A stretch of 64,000 nt of DNA from Tardibacter chloracetimidivorans (GCF_001890385.1 NZ_CP018221.1:1785501-1849500); one strand, 5' to 3'. Shown: positions 26,704 to 34,533, numbered from the stretch's first letter. A program made the numbers and translations. The notes: generated by a model from the sequence alone, not told the origin.

Positions 26704-26948
26704 TGGGTACATGCGAGACATGCCGCTGGTGGAACAAGCCGGAAAACGAAATCCCGCCCTTCGTTCCTGAGAGGCGGTCCTTCTTTTTCGGCCTCATCAA
26801 ATACACCACCGATGAGCCGCCGTACTACGAGTACCGCCGCTTGATGGGGAGCGCTGGCAGTTGCCGCCGTAACCCAGAAACGCTCCGGAAATGGAAGGAC
26901 GACTGGTGCGGTGAATATATCGCATCACAGTCGGGAGACGCAGCATGA
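26703..26948 (+). CDS. Cysteine-rich phage protein, 81 residues
   Basis: Not recognised by name. It begins MGTCETCRWW and later has GSCRRNPETLRKW and DDWCGEY, so four cysteines in a CxxC...C...C pattern suggest one structural zinc site; proteins of this style are common in phage accessory operons. GGAG lies eight bases before the ATG at 26703; a GTG directly in front (26700) is a less likely start. Confidence 0.7.
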   Translation: MGTCETCRWWNKPENEIPPFVPERRSFFFGLIKYTTDEPPYYEYRRLMGSAGSCRRNPETLRKWKDDWCGEYIASQSGDAA

Positions 26949-27418
26949 CCATTCGGATCGTGCCTTTGACGCTGCGGGAGGCGAACGACTTCGTTGAGCA
27001 GCATCACCGCCACAGCGCGCGCACATCGAACGACGGTGGCAAATACGCCATCGGCTTGGAATGCGCCAACCAGCTCGTCGGTGTCGCTATCGTGGGCCGT
27101 CCTATCGCCCGCCTGTTGCAGGATGGAAGCACGGCCGAACTGCTGCGGCTATGCACGTCTCCTGCTGCTCCGAAGGGTGCGAACTCCAAGCTCTACAGTC
27201 GGGCCAAGCGCATCTGGCAGCTTATGGGAGGCGGTCGGTTCGTCACCTACACGCTCAAGAGCGAGAGCGGCGCTTCAATGCGTGGAGCTGGGGCAACGCC
27301 AGTGTCAGACGTGCCCGCCGCCAGATGGGACCGGCCTTCGCGCGCTCGCACGGCCAAACATATCGAAACGCTGCCCAAGCATCGCTGGCAGGAACATTTG
27401 CCGGAGATTCCAGCATGA
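26945..27418 (+). CDS. XF1762 family (acyltransferase-like) phage protein
   Basis: A 157-residue protein matching the XF1762 family found in prophages: opening PLTLREANDFVEQHHRHS, middle LVGVAIVGRPIARLL and TAELLRLCTS, then SKLYSRAKRIWQLMGGGRFVTYTL. The fold is predicted to be GNAT-like, but no substrate is known. It overlaps both neighbours by four bases. Confidence 0.8.
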   Translation: MTIRIVPLTLREANDFVEQHHRHSARTSNDGGKYAIGLECANQLVGVAIVGRPIARLLQDGSTAELLRLCTSPAAPKGANSKLYSRAKRIWQLMGGGRFVTYTLKSESGASMRGAGATPVSDVPAARWDRPSRARTAKHIETLPKHRWQEHLPEIPA

Positions 27419-27909
27419 GCGCGATCATCAGCCCGTGCGGCAAATACCGCTACCGGCTTGAGCGCCCTGACGTGTTCGGCGATTTCAGCACGGCCGTAAT
27501 CATGGTCAATCCATCCACGGCTGATGCAGAACGGGACGACGCCACGATCCGCAAGCTGATCGGCTTCCGCAATCGCTATGGCTGGGGCAACCTGATCGTA
27601 GGCAACCTGTTCGCTTATCGGGCTACGGACGTGCGCGAATTGGCCCGCGTTTCCGATCCTGCCGGACTGCCGGACAACGACCTTCATCTGATGAGGATGT
27701 TCCGGGAGGCGCAGCAAATCGTCGTGGCATGGGGACCGATCTCCAAGCAGCCCGCCTACCACCGTGGCAGGTTCCGCAAAGTCTTGGATCTGATCGACGG
27801 CGGGAAGCCTGTGTTCAGCATCGGCGCACCCGCGAAGGACGGCCACCCATGCCACCCTCTCATGCTGCCGTACAGCCGCCAGCTTCAACCGTGGAGCCTA
27901 CACCCATGA
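27415..27909 (+). CDS. DUF1643 family protein
   Basis: A 164-residue protein of the DUF1643 family: CGKYRYRLERP, then the conserved VIMVNPSTADAERDDATIRK, NLIVGNLFAYRATD and the closing HPCHPLMLPY. The family is frequent in phages and defence-rich plasmids, and its function is unknown. The start overlaps the XF1762 gene and the stop overlaps the second HNH gene (both ATGA). Confidence 0.85.
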   Translation: MSAIISPCGKYRYRLERPDVFGDFSTAVIMVNPSTADAERDDATIRKLIGFRNRYGWGNLIVGNLFAYRATDVRELARVSDPAGLPDNDLHLMRMFREAQQIVVAWGPISKQPAYHRGRFRKVLDLIDGGKPVFSIGAPAKDGHPCHPLMLPYSRQLQPWSLHP

Positions 27910-28433
27910 CAGACCTAGCAGCGAAGGTAGAAGCAGCGGAGGGGCCGGATCGGGCAATTCTCGATAGACTCGACCGCAGCGGCACATGTTGGCTGTGGCT
28001 CGGGCCGCTGGATGCTCGTGGCCGAGGACGGGTTTGGCGGGGCGGAAAGATCATGCTCCACCACCGGGCAGTGTGGGAAATCCTGGTCGGCACTATTCCG
28101 GACGGCAAGCTCCTTTGTCATCATTGCGACAACCCTCGCTGCGCAAATCCTGAGCATCTCTATGTTGGGGATGGCAAGAGTAACGTGGCCGACATGTTCC
28201 GGCGCGGGCGGGCATGGCAACTTCGTGAGCCAGAAAGGGTAAGAGATTCTGGCCGGAGAATGGGGCAGCGAAACACGTGGTGTCGCGGTGCCCAAAATCC
28301 CAAGGCCAAGCTCACCCCTGAACAGGTAAGTCAGATTAAGGCGAGCAAAGTGCCAACGAAACAGTTGGCTAGCCAGTACGGTGTTAACCGTACCACCATT
28401 CAGAGAGCCAGAAGTGGCAAGCAATGGAAATGA
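27906..28433 (+). CDS. Second HNH endonuclease with C-terminal helix-turn-helix
   Basis: A 175-residue protein with the same plan as the gene at 25542: an HNH core (LCHHCDNPRCANPEHLYVG) followed by a linker and a C-terminal DNA-binding element (LASQYGVNRTTIQRARSG). The linker ends in GAQNPKAKLT, the motif that in such nucleases joins HNH to a recognition element. It is about 35-40 percent similar to the first copy by eye and probably duplicated. Followed by a 64-base gap. Confidence 0.85.
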   Translation: MTDLAAKVEAAEGPDRAILDRLDRSGTCWLWLGPLDARGRGRVWRGGKIMLHHRAVWEILVGTIPDGKLLCHHCDNPRCANPEHLYVGDGKSNVADMFRRGRAWQLREPERVRDSGRRMGQRNTWCRGAQNPKAKLTPEQVSQIKASKVPTKQLASQYGVNRTTIQRARSGKQWK

Positions 28434-28497
28434 CCGCCGCCACCCCCGCGCTCGCACTTACGGCAGCGAGTCTTCGTGCAAGATCGGAGAACCCCGC

Positions 28498-29163
28498 ATG
28501 AGGGTGCTTGTCGCCTGTGAGTTTTCCGGAACTGTGCGGGATGCGTTCAGGGAACGCGGCTTTGATGCGTGGTCATGCGACATGTTGCCGACAGAGGGTG
28601 ATCCTCGCTGGCACATCCAGGGCGATGCGGTCGCTGTTACATATTCTGGGGGTAAATCGCTTTTAGACCTAGGATTTGTAACACCGTGGGATTTGCTGAT
28701 CGCCCACCCGGAATGCACATTCCTGGCGAATAGCGGGGCCAAGCACCTCTATGCCGGGATGAAGGCAGAGAACGGCCCTAACCCCGATCGCTGGGCCATG
28801 ATGGGCGCGGCTGCCACGTTCTTCAATATGATGTTGAATGCACCGATTGCGCATGTGGCGGTCGAGAACCCGATCATGCTGGGCCACCCGCGCCGGTTGT
28901 TCGGCATCCCGACCCCGACGCAGACGATCCAGCCTCACGAGTACGGCCACGGCGAGACGAAGGCGACATGCCTCTGGCTGCGGAACCTGCCACCTCTCAT
29001 GCCGACCAATCCGGTTGAAGGCCGGGAGCAGCGCGTCTGGAAGATGGGGCCGGGACCGGATCGCAAAAAGGAACGCAGCCGGACCTTCCCCGGCATTGCC
29101 GCCGCGATGGCTGAGCAATGGGGCGATTACATCCGTGCGCATCGCGAAAGGAAAGCCGCATGA
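28498..29163 (+). CDS. DNA cytosine methyltransferase-like phage protein
   Basis: A 221-residue protein seen in many phages and annotated as a C5-methylase relative. The cofactor-type opening VLVACEFSGTVRDAFRERG is present, followed by DLLIAHPECTFLANSG (in place of the usual PPC motif) and VAVENPIMLG (in place of ENV). It lacks the C-terminal target-recognition region of active C5-methylases, so activity is doubtful. GGAGA precedes the ATG. Confidence 0.75.
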   Translation: MRVLVACEFSGTVRDAFRERGFDAWSCDMLPTEGDPRWHIQGDAVAVTYSGGKSLLDLGFVTPWDLLIAHPECTFLANSGAKHLYAGMKAENGPNPDRWAMMGAAATFFNMMLNAPIAHVAVENPIMLGHPRRLFGIPTPTQTIQPHEYGHGETKATCLWLRNLPPLMPTNPVEGREQRVWKMGPGPDRKKERSRTFPGIAAAMAEQWGDYIRAHRERKAA

Positions 29164-29393
29164 AACATATCGTCGAAAGTTCGGACGGTAACGGGATAAC
29201 TGACGCATGGCACTGTGAATGTGGCCATACGCCTTGCGATGGTTTGGACTGCGGCGTTTACTTGCCCGGCCGCAAGCCCCGCCTGAAGCGCCAAGTCGAC
29301 CCAGCCGTCTACTCTGCTGAGAGACGGCGGGCATGGGAAACCCGACGCGAGAAATATGGCGCACGCGGCCACAGCGGGAGCTACGCGCGATGA
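29160..29393 (+). CDS. Hypothetical phage protein, 77 residues
   Basis: Not recognised. Its first half carries a four-residue Cys/His cluster (HCECGHTPCDGLDC) suggesting a zinc site; the second half is basic (ERRRAWETRREKYGARG). It overlaps the methylase-like gene by four bases and the next gene by four bases. Confidence 0.65.
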   Translation: MKHIVESSDGNGITDAWHCECGHTPCDGLDCGVYLPGRKPRLKRQVDPAVYSAERRRAWETRREKYGARGHSGSYAR

Positions 29394-29644
29394 TGGACCC
29401 GCCAATTGACGACATGTCGATCTGCCCCGCCTGTGACGGCTCTGGTGTTGGTGTTGCCGACACTCAATGCTGGCTTTGCGGGGGTTGCGGCGGGGTGCCT
29501 AGCGCACACGCGCAAACGCTCGCCCGTGAAGCCTTCGATGCAGGGTTCGCCATTGGAAGCATTGTTGAGGGATGGACCTCAGAAAAGGCGTGGGCGGTCA
29601 GCAAGATCAAGCGCCGTCTCGATAATGGAGATCAGCATGAATGA
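29390..29644 (+). CDS. DnaJ-type zinc-finger phage protein, 84 residues
   Basis: It has two CxxCxGxG-like repeats, CPACDGSGVG and CWLCGGCGG, which form one DnaJ-style zinc centre, then a helical tail. GGGAG is nine bases ahead of the ATG at 29390. It ends in ...NGDQHE; its last bases contain the start signals of the next gene. Confidence 0.7.
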   Translation: MMDPPIDDMSICPACDGSGVGVADTQCWLCGGCGGVPSAHAQTLAREAFDAGFAIGSIVEGWTSEKAWAVSKIKRRLDNGDQHE

Positions 29645-29942
29645 AGATACGGAAAGCGCGTTTCGGTTCGCGCCAGACGCGGACGGATCAACCAACATGG
29701 CGCATGACCAAGCCTCCACGATTTTGGCCGTGTGCGTCGTTCACCAGCAGAATGCGGGCTTCAAGAACTACATCGACCTCCGCCGGGTCGAATGTCCATC
29801 TTGCTCGGCAGCGGGCTTCAACACTGGCTGGGGCTATTGGCTTTTTGCTTGTGGCGCTGAAATCCTGAGCGACGGCGAGGTGGGTGCAGGTTGCCAGCAC
29901 ACCCAACCATCAGGTCCTTCAGGTGGAGATCAGCATGAATGA
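29637..29942 (+). CDS. Hypothetical phage protein, 101 residues
   Basis: Not recognised. Soluble, with the cysteine pair VECPSCSAAGF and two later cysteines (FACGAEI, GCQH), again suggesting a zinc ribbon. The ATG at 29637 is preceded by GGAGATCAGC, which lies inside the previous gene. It ends in GGDQHE, a near-copy of the end of the previous protein. Confidence 0.6.
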   Translation: MNEDTESAFRFAPDADGSTNMAHDQASTILAVCVVHQQNAGFKNYIDLRRVECPSCSAAGFNTGWGYWLFACGAEILSDGEVGAGCQHTQPSGPSGGDQHE

Positions 29943-30867
29943 AGATCAGGACACGACATGGACGCCGGATATCGTGATCTATCACGATCACTGCGCTGAC
30001 GGCTTTGGCGCTGCATGGGCGTGCTGGCTGCGCTGGCGTGACAGGCCTGAATATATTGCTGCCAGCTATGGATCACCGCCGCCGGATGTGGTGGGCAAGA
30101 ACGTGCTGATCGTCGATTTCAGCTACAAGCGCGACGTGCTGCGCGAGATGGGCAAGCAGGCTCATTCTATCGTCGTTCTGGACCACCACAAGACGGCGCA
30201 GGCCGACCTTGCGGATTGGGCGATTGAAGATGTTGCCGGTGATTTTTGGGCTGGTGATGACGTGATGAAGTCTGTCCGCCACAATGACGATTATATCGGA
30301 CAGCCCATCGCCGCCTTGTTCGATATGAACCGCTCCGGCGCTCGCATGGCTTGGGATTTCTGCCACGAGAACGACCCACCGAACCTGATCCAGCTTATCG
30401 AGGATCGCGACCTGTGGCGGTTCCAATACGATGAGACAAAACCTTTCAGCCTGTGGCTGCGGTCGGAGCCGTTCAACTTTGAACGGTGGGAGTTGATCGC
30501 CCAGGAACTGGCAGACGGGCGCGACGGCGACCGGATCATGACAGAGGCGCACGCGATGCAGAGATTCTTCGATGCGAAGGTGGATGAGATCGCCTCATTC
30601 GCCAAGCGCCGCCGCGTCGGAGACCATGAACCGATCGTCGTGAATTGCCCGCCGATGTTTGCCAGTGAGGTCGGTCACGCATTGCTGGATAAGCACCCGA
30701 ATGCGCCGTTCGCAGCAACCTATTTCGACGCTCCGAATGTGCGGATGTGGAGCCTTCGCAGCCGCGATGATCGGGAAGATGTGTCTGCGGTAGCGTCTCA
30801 ATTTGGCGGTGGCGGGCACAGGAATGCTGCCGGGTTCTCCCAACCTTCAGCAGGAGATCAGCAATGA
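29935..30867 (+). CDS. DHH/DHHA1 family phosphoesterase
   Basis: A 310-residue protein with the DHH metal motifs in order: YHDHCADGFGAAWA, IVDFSYKRD, VVLDHHKTA, then the C-terminal DHHA1 block VASQFGGGGHRNAAGF. The DHH superfamily includes RecJ, nano-RNases and cyclic-di-nucleotide phosphodiesterases; stand-alone members with this architecture cleave small phosphodiesters. A phage copy could recycle nanoRNA or remove nucleotide second messengers; that is inference. The start at 29935 has the repeated GGAGATCAGC ribosome site. Confidence 0.88.
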   Translation: MNEDQDTTWTPDIVIYHDHCADGFGAAWACWLRWRDRPEYIAASYGSPPPDVVGKNVLIVDFSYKRDVLREMGKQAHSIVVLDHHKTAQADLADWAIEDVAGDFWAGDDVMKSVRHNDDYIGQPIAALFDMNRSGARMAWDFCHENDPPNLIQLIEDRDLWRFQYDETKPFSLWLRSEPFNFERWELIAQELADGRDGDRIMTEAHAMQRFFDAKVDEIASFAKRRRVGDHEPIVVNCPPMFASEVGHALLDKHPNAPFAATYFDAPNVRMWSLRSRDDREDVSAVASQFGGGGHRNAAGFSQPSAGDQQ

Positions 30868-31283
30868 AACAGATAGAGCGGCTGCGGTCGCTGACGGGCA
30901 AAAGCTCCTGGATGACTGATGAGGTGCGGGAAGTGGCTCGCGCTCTCCCTGACCTTCTATCTCACATCGACGCTCTTGAAGCGCGGGATAAGTCCAGCGC
31001 CAAGGTACTGGACGCAACCGGACAGGCGGCAGCACAGCACCTCAAACGAGCCGAAGCAGCCGAACGCGCTCTTGCAGATGCGGTGGAGGAACGAGACGCA
31101 CTTCGCTCGGCGTCAACCATCATTCGTCAACGTGATGAGGCGGTGGAGGCATTCCGCGCGGCCGAACACCTTTGCGACCGCTTGCGAAACATAGCAGCGG
31201 GAAAGCCTGTGCGCGACTTGGAAGAGGCTGAAGCAGCATTTGCCAGTGCCCGCGCCTTTCTCACGAAGAGGGGAGAGAAGTGA
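30864..31283 (+). CDS. Coiled-coil phage protein, 139 residues
   Basis: Not recognised. Residues 35-120 form a long heptad-patterned helix rich in Ala, Glu and Arg (the RAEAAERALADAVEERDALR region). Its ribosome site GGAGATCAGC lies inside the DHH gene and the ATGs overlap by four bases. Confidence 0.65.
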   Translation: MKQIERLRSLTGKSSWMTDEVREVARALPDLLSHIDALEARDKSSAKVLDATGQAAAQHLKRAEAAERALADAVEERDALRSASTIIRQRDEAVEAFRAAEHLCDRLRNIAAGKPVRDLEEAEAAFASARAFLTKRGEK

Positions 31284-31741
31284 TGGCCATCTACAACGTC
31301 ACGGTCGTTGTGCCTACCGAGGTTGAGAACGCTATCGACTGTCCAGATCGCATCCGCTGGTATCTTGATCACGCGGTCAGAGGATATTGGCAGCAGTTCG
31401 CGCACGATACCGACCCCATCAGAGGTATGCGTAGGGCCAGTCTTCTGATCAAGAAAGAACCCGCCCGGATCACCGTAGAGGCCCCAATGCCTGACCTCTC
31501 ATCTCTGGCAGCATCGCTAACGGAGGCGCAGCGGCGTTATCTGACGGGCGAGATGCGCAGCCTCTTCAATCCACCGATTTTCTTCATCGCCGGGATCGAC
31601 GCCGCTAGCCGCAGGACATTACCCACCCGCACTGTGCTTACCAGGCTTGGGCTACTTCAAAACGGTCGGACTGGCCCCACAACGCTCACCGAAACCGGCC
31701 TCGCCCTCCGCGCCTATCTCAAAGGACAATCTGATGACTGA
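31283..31741 (+). CDS. Hypothetical phage protein, 152 residues
   Basis: Not recognised. Residues 1-75 look like a small beta-alpha domain (AIYNVTVVVPTEVENAID); the C-terminal half resembles a winged-helix segment (LTEAQRRYLTGEM, then TVLTRLGLLQNGRTGPTTLT, then TGLALRAYL). GGGGAGAG stands ahead of the ATG at 31283. It could be a small regulator, with low confidence. Confidence 0.6.
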   Translation: MAIYNVTVVVPTEVENAIDCPDRIRWYLDHAVRGYWQQFAHDTDPIRGMRRASLLIKKEPARITVEAPMPDLSSLAASLTEAQRRYLTGEMRSLFNPPIFFIAGIDAASRRTLPTRTVLTRLGLLQNGRTGPTTLTETGLALRAYLKGQSDD

Positions 31742-32021
31742 CGAACAGTGCACGCGATGTGGACACGAAAACGCGATCTGGGTCGCCCATTCCCCGCTTT
31801 GGAACGCGGTCATGCGTGGTGGCTGCATCAACGGCGAGCCAGAGTTCAACGACATGGTGTGCTCGGCTTGCTTTATGGAACTGGCAGAAGCGAAGGGCTT
31901 GGCGACCAAGTTCCGCGTGACCGCCGAAGAGATCAATACACCGCTTCAGATGACCACGCCATCCGGCCGCGTTTGGGATGACAAGAAGTGGCTTTGGGTT
32001 GAGGATTGCGCAGATGACTGA
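31734..32021 (+). CDS. Zinc-ribbon phage protein, 95 residues
   Basis: Not recognised by name. Two CxxC pairs, CTRCGHEN near the start and VCSACFME in the middle, form a likely zinc ribbon. It overlaps the preceding gene by eight bases and the next by eight. Confidence 0.65.
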   Translation: MTDEQCTRCGHENAIWVAHSPLWNAVMRGGCINGEPEFNDMVCSACFMELAEAKGLATKFRVTAEEINTPLQMTTPSGRVWDDKKWLWVEDCADD

Positions 32022-32274
32022 CGAACGTGCGCTGAAACTGGCGGCGAAGATCGCCAAAGAACTGTTCGACCAAACGCATTTCCAACGGGATGCTGAGCGT
32101 GTCGCCCTCGCCGCTATCAAGGCGACGACGCAACTGGCGGCTGAGTGGATAGAGCGCGAACAGCCCGGCTACATTGAACGCTGCGATGATCCCGCTATGG
32201 CCGCTGCCAACCACTATGCGGGCGGCCTAGAGGAATTCGCCCACCTCCCTGCCGATGGAGGCGAGAATGTCTGA
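32014..32274 (+). CDS. Hypothetical phage protein, 86 residues
   Basis: Not recognised. A helical protein beginning MTDERALKLAAKIAKELFDQ, a layout frequent in phage early operons. It overlaps both neighbours by eight bases. Confidence 0.6.
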   Translation: MTDERALKLAAKIAKELFDQTHFQRDAERVALAAIKATTQLAAEWIEREQPGYIERCDDPAMAAANHYAGGLEEFAHLPADGGENV

Positions 32275-32677
32275 CCTGCTCGAACTGAGCTTTCTGGACG
32301 AAGCGGCTAGGGCGGCGGGGTTCGCTGAATGGGCGCAAGTCGAAGGTGATATTCTTCGGTCGGGCCAACGCAGCGCGATCTCGCGCAGCATCATTGCCCA
32401 CGCCAAATCCCTTCAGAAGCTGGCAGAGCTTGAGGCTGAGAACGTCTGGAGGCCGGGGGAAGTTAGCGCGATACTGGTATTTTCCGAAGGCTCAATCCAT
32501 CTGAACCGCGACGGGTCGGCGCGTCTCGTGTTCGCGGATGATGAACTTGAGTGGGACAACGACCGAGAAACCACGAAAGATTATCGCTTCCAGCGCCTTC
32601 CTGCCTCCGAGGTCAATGCAATTCGCCGCTTTTTGAATAGTCGCCTCCCATCTCCACCGAAAGGACCGGACGTATGA
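32267..32677 (+). CDS. Hypothetical phage protein, 136 residues
   Basis: Not recognised. The first half is helical; the second half is beta-rich with a repeated hydrophobic pattern (VSAILVFSEGSIHLNRDGSA). It overlaps the preceding gene by eight bases and the following one by four. Confidence 0.6.
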   Translation: MSDLLELSFLDEAARAAGFAEWAQVEGDILRSGQRSAISRSIIAHAKSLQKLAELEAENVWRPGEVSAILVFSEGSIHLNRDGSARLVFADDELEWDNDRETTKDYRFQRLPASEVNAIRRFLNSRLPSPPKGPDV

Positions 32678-32985
32678 CCACAGAAGTGAAGGTGACGGAG
32701 GCTGATATTGCCTTCGCCGAGATGTTCCGGCGCGGGACAGGCGGGGGCTACGACCGCGACGTAAGCCGGATGGCACATGAAGCTGCCAAGCATCGCCTCG
32801 CCCACCACCAAGCAGACGAGGCGACGGTGGAGAGGGCCGTCATGGTGTGTCCGCAATGTGAAGGTGAAGGTGGCTACCCTGATGGGGCCGATGAGGATGC
32901 TTGTCACACCGAATGCACCCGCTGCGGCGGGAATGGATGGATTGTTGATACAGCAGCCATCACAGCCATGTGGGAGGATGGGTAG
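32674..32985 (+). CDS. DnaJ-type zinc-finger phage protein, 103 residues
   Basis: A helical N-terminal half (ADIAFAEMFRRG...) is followed by CPQCEGEGGYPDG and CTRCGGNGW, two CxxCxGxG repeats forming a DnaJ-like zinc centre. It resembles the gene at 29390 in the zinc part only. The next gene starts directly after its stop. Confidence 0.7.
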   Translation: MTTEVKVTEADIAFAEMFRRGTGGGYDRDVSRMAHEAAKHRLAHHQADEATVERAVMVCPQCEGEGGYPDGADEDACHTECTRCGGNGWIVDTAAITAMWEDG

Positions 32986-33555
32986 ATGAGTTGTCCGAAA
33001 TGCGACATGGACGGCATCCAACACTTTGGCGAGTGCACCACGTATTCCTACCCTGCGCCTTCTCTTGCTGAGCGCGGCGAGCCACCCATGACCACCCACT
33101 CAGATAAAGCGGATGATCTGGTTGAGGAATTAGGAGCAGTGTCCTTGAAGGATGATATCAAGCAGAAATGGGCTAAGACAATTGCTTCTCAGATAACGGA
33201 GAAGTCGTGGAATGAACTCCCACAATATGCAGATTATAACAATAATCCATTGGGGAAACTGGACTTTGAATTGGCCGCTGGCGCGATTTTCGCGCACACT
33301 ATGGAGTTGCGTTATAAAGCAGCCGCCACCATCAAGGAACTAAAGGCAGAGGTGGAGAGCCGAACAGCAGCCTTCAACGAACTCCACAGGCAGATGGGAA
33401 ACGCGCAGGCACTGGCCGCCACCTACAAAGACCAGCTCGATATGTTCCTGTCGCAAAAGCTCGCAGCAGAAGCACGCGCCGCCAAGGCCGAAGAGGCGCT
33501 GCGAGTATGTCGCGATCAGCTTAGCTTCTATGATAGTGATACGTCGAGACTCTAG
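32986..33555 (+). CDS. Hypothetical coiled-coil phage protein, 189 residues
   Basis: Not recognised. It begins MSCPKCDMDGIQHFGECTTY, a short cysteine/histidine cluster, followed by an acidic stretch and then a long helix from residue 100 to 180 (the IKELKAEVESRTAAFNELHR region). The ATG directly abuts the preceding stop. A second in-frame ATG (PPMTTHSDK) could give a shorter form without the cysteines. Base composition is more AT-rich than in its neighbours. Confidence 0.65.
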   Translation: MSCPKCDMDGIQHFGECTTYSYPAPSLAERGEPPMTTHSDKADDLVEELGAVSLKDDIKQKWAKTIASQITEKSWNELPQYADYNNNPLGKLDFELAAGAIFAHTMELRYKAAATIKELKAEVESRTAAFNELHRQMGNAQALAATYKDQLDMFLSQKLAAEARAAKAEEALRVCRDQLSFYDSDTSRL

Positions 33556-33571
33556 GCGAGCGGAAGGCGTG

Positions 33572-33670
33572 ATGCCAAAAGCGGTGGTATATTACTTTGC
33601 ATCCGCGTTGGCGGTCGTGAGCATATTTGCCGGATTTCTCGCACTTTTTGAGATAATGTGTGTCAGATGA
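33572..33670 (+). CDS. 32-residue membrane peptide, last gene of the left arm
   Basis: A short frame MPKAVVYYF...LALFEIMCVR with a single membrane helix (residues 5-27). GGAAGG lies six bases before the ATG and the gene follows the previous stop by 16 bases. It is plausible as a small phage membrane protein (holin-like or superinfection-related), but with no family match. Confidence 0.5.
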   Translation: MPKAVVYYFASALAVVSIFAGFLALFEIMCVR

Positions 33671-33729
33671 CCGATCCAGCGGCGGACGTTGCGGTTTCAG
33701 GAATTAATTAATCGTTCGAAACGTAACGC

Positions 33730-34023
33730 CTAAGGACACCCCGCCGTCGCCGCGTCCATCTGCTCCCCGTAGTTCTGCCACCTAAGCCCCTGCGCCGCCA
33801 CCTGAGAGGTTTTCGCGCGCGGGGCAAGGCTTTGCCACTCCGCATCCGAAAACACGTCTGACAGGCGCTGTGGTCGCTCTGGGCGATCCGCCGTGCACTT
33901 GGCGACGATGGGCACTTTGGCAACGCTCACCTTTTCCTTGACGACAGGACCGCCGCACCCGCTAAAAGCTAGCGCGAAACAAATCGTCGAGAGTTTTTTC
34001 CACACGGCGTAGCTCCTCTGCAT
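33730..34023 (-). CDS. Outer-membrane spanin lipoprotein (Rz1-like)
   Basis: A 97-residue lipoprotein precursor: a basic start, hydrophobic stretch and lipobox AFSGC with the lipidated cysteine at residue 23, then a Pro/Lys-rich mature part. Its first 62 bases lie inside the 3' end of the Rz-like gene in another frame, the usual overlapping spanin layout. It would bridge to the inner-membrane spanin and fuse the membranes in the last step of lysis. It is convergent with the left arm. Confidence 0.85.
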   Translation of the reverse strand: MQRSYAVWKKLSTICFALAFSGCGGPVVKEKVSVAKVPIVAKCTADRPERPQRLSDVFSDAEWQSLAPRAKTSQVAAQGLRWQNYGEQMDAATAGCP

Positions 34024-34450
34024 CTGACAGGCGTTCGGTGGACTTGTTGGCAGACAACTTATTGGCGAGCTGGTCGCGCTGTCTCACCAGTTTGGCAATG
34101 CGCGCTTGCTGGCTTTCCGCAACCTTGCGCATCCGGGCGGTTTCGGCCTCCATCGCTTCGACGGCTGCGGTCTGCGCATCAGATGTGCGTTTCCACTGGT
34201 CCCGCGCATCACCGACAGCGCGCACCTGCTTTCCGGCGTCGATCCATTTCAGCCGGGGATTGTCCGCGACTTCCCGGATCACGAGCAGCACTTGAGCCGT
34301 CTCTTGCTGTAGCTTGGCGAGATCGTCCTTCACGTCTGCCAGCGTGCCCCGCGTGATGAGCAGGGCAATGCCCAAGCCGATGATGGGAAAGGCGAACCAG
34401 AAGCGTGCGGCAAGTTCCGCCACGTCCAGCAATGGATTCGGAAGTCTCAT
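33962..34450 (-). CDS. Inner-membrane spanin (Rz-like)
   Basis: A 162-residue protein with one N-terminal membrane helix (FWFAFPIIGLGIALLI) followed by a long periplasmic coiled coil (residues 40-140, rich in Gln, Lys, Glu, Ala), as expected for an i-spanin. It overlaps the Rz1-like gene out of frame and shares an ATGA overlap with the 28-residue peptide gene before it. Confidence 0.85.
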   Translation of the reverse strand: MRLPNPLLDVAELAARFWFAFPIIGLGIALLITRGTLADVKDDLAKLQQETAQVLLVIREVADNPRLKWIDAGKQVRAVGDARDQWKRTSDAQTAAVEAMEAETARMRKVAESQQARIAKLVRQRDQLANKLSANKSTERLSDAEELRRVEKTLDDLFRASF

Positions 34451-34533
34451 ATCGCCCCCAGCATCATAAGCCCTGCAACAAAGGCCGCGCAGACCAGAAG
34501 ATAGATGATCGCGACCGCGTGAAACTCGGTCAT
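34447..34533 (-). CDS. 28-residue membrane peptide in the lysis cassette
   Basis: The frame MTEFHAVAIIYLL...GLMMLGAI is one membrane helix. It is well supported: a perfect GGAGG six bases ahead, ATGA overlap with the preceding gene (34530) and with the spanin gene (34450). It may act with the holin (for example as an antiholin), which is inference from position. Confidence 0.65.
   Translation of the reverse strand: MTEFHAVAIIYLLVCAAFVAGLMMLGAI

Noticed and set aside
28498-29163. Calling this gene an active DNA C5-methyltransferase
   Set aside because: The motifs are altered (HPEC for PPC, ENP for ENV) and the recognition domain is missing, so only a methylase-like label is justified.
33671-33729. 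AT-rich palindromic stretch between the convergent left and right arms as a terminator
   Set aside because: The GTTTC...GAAAC pairing is short with a long loop and no T-run; not strong enough to call.
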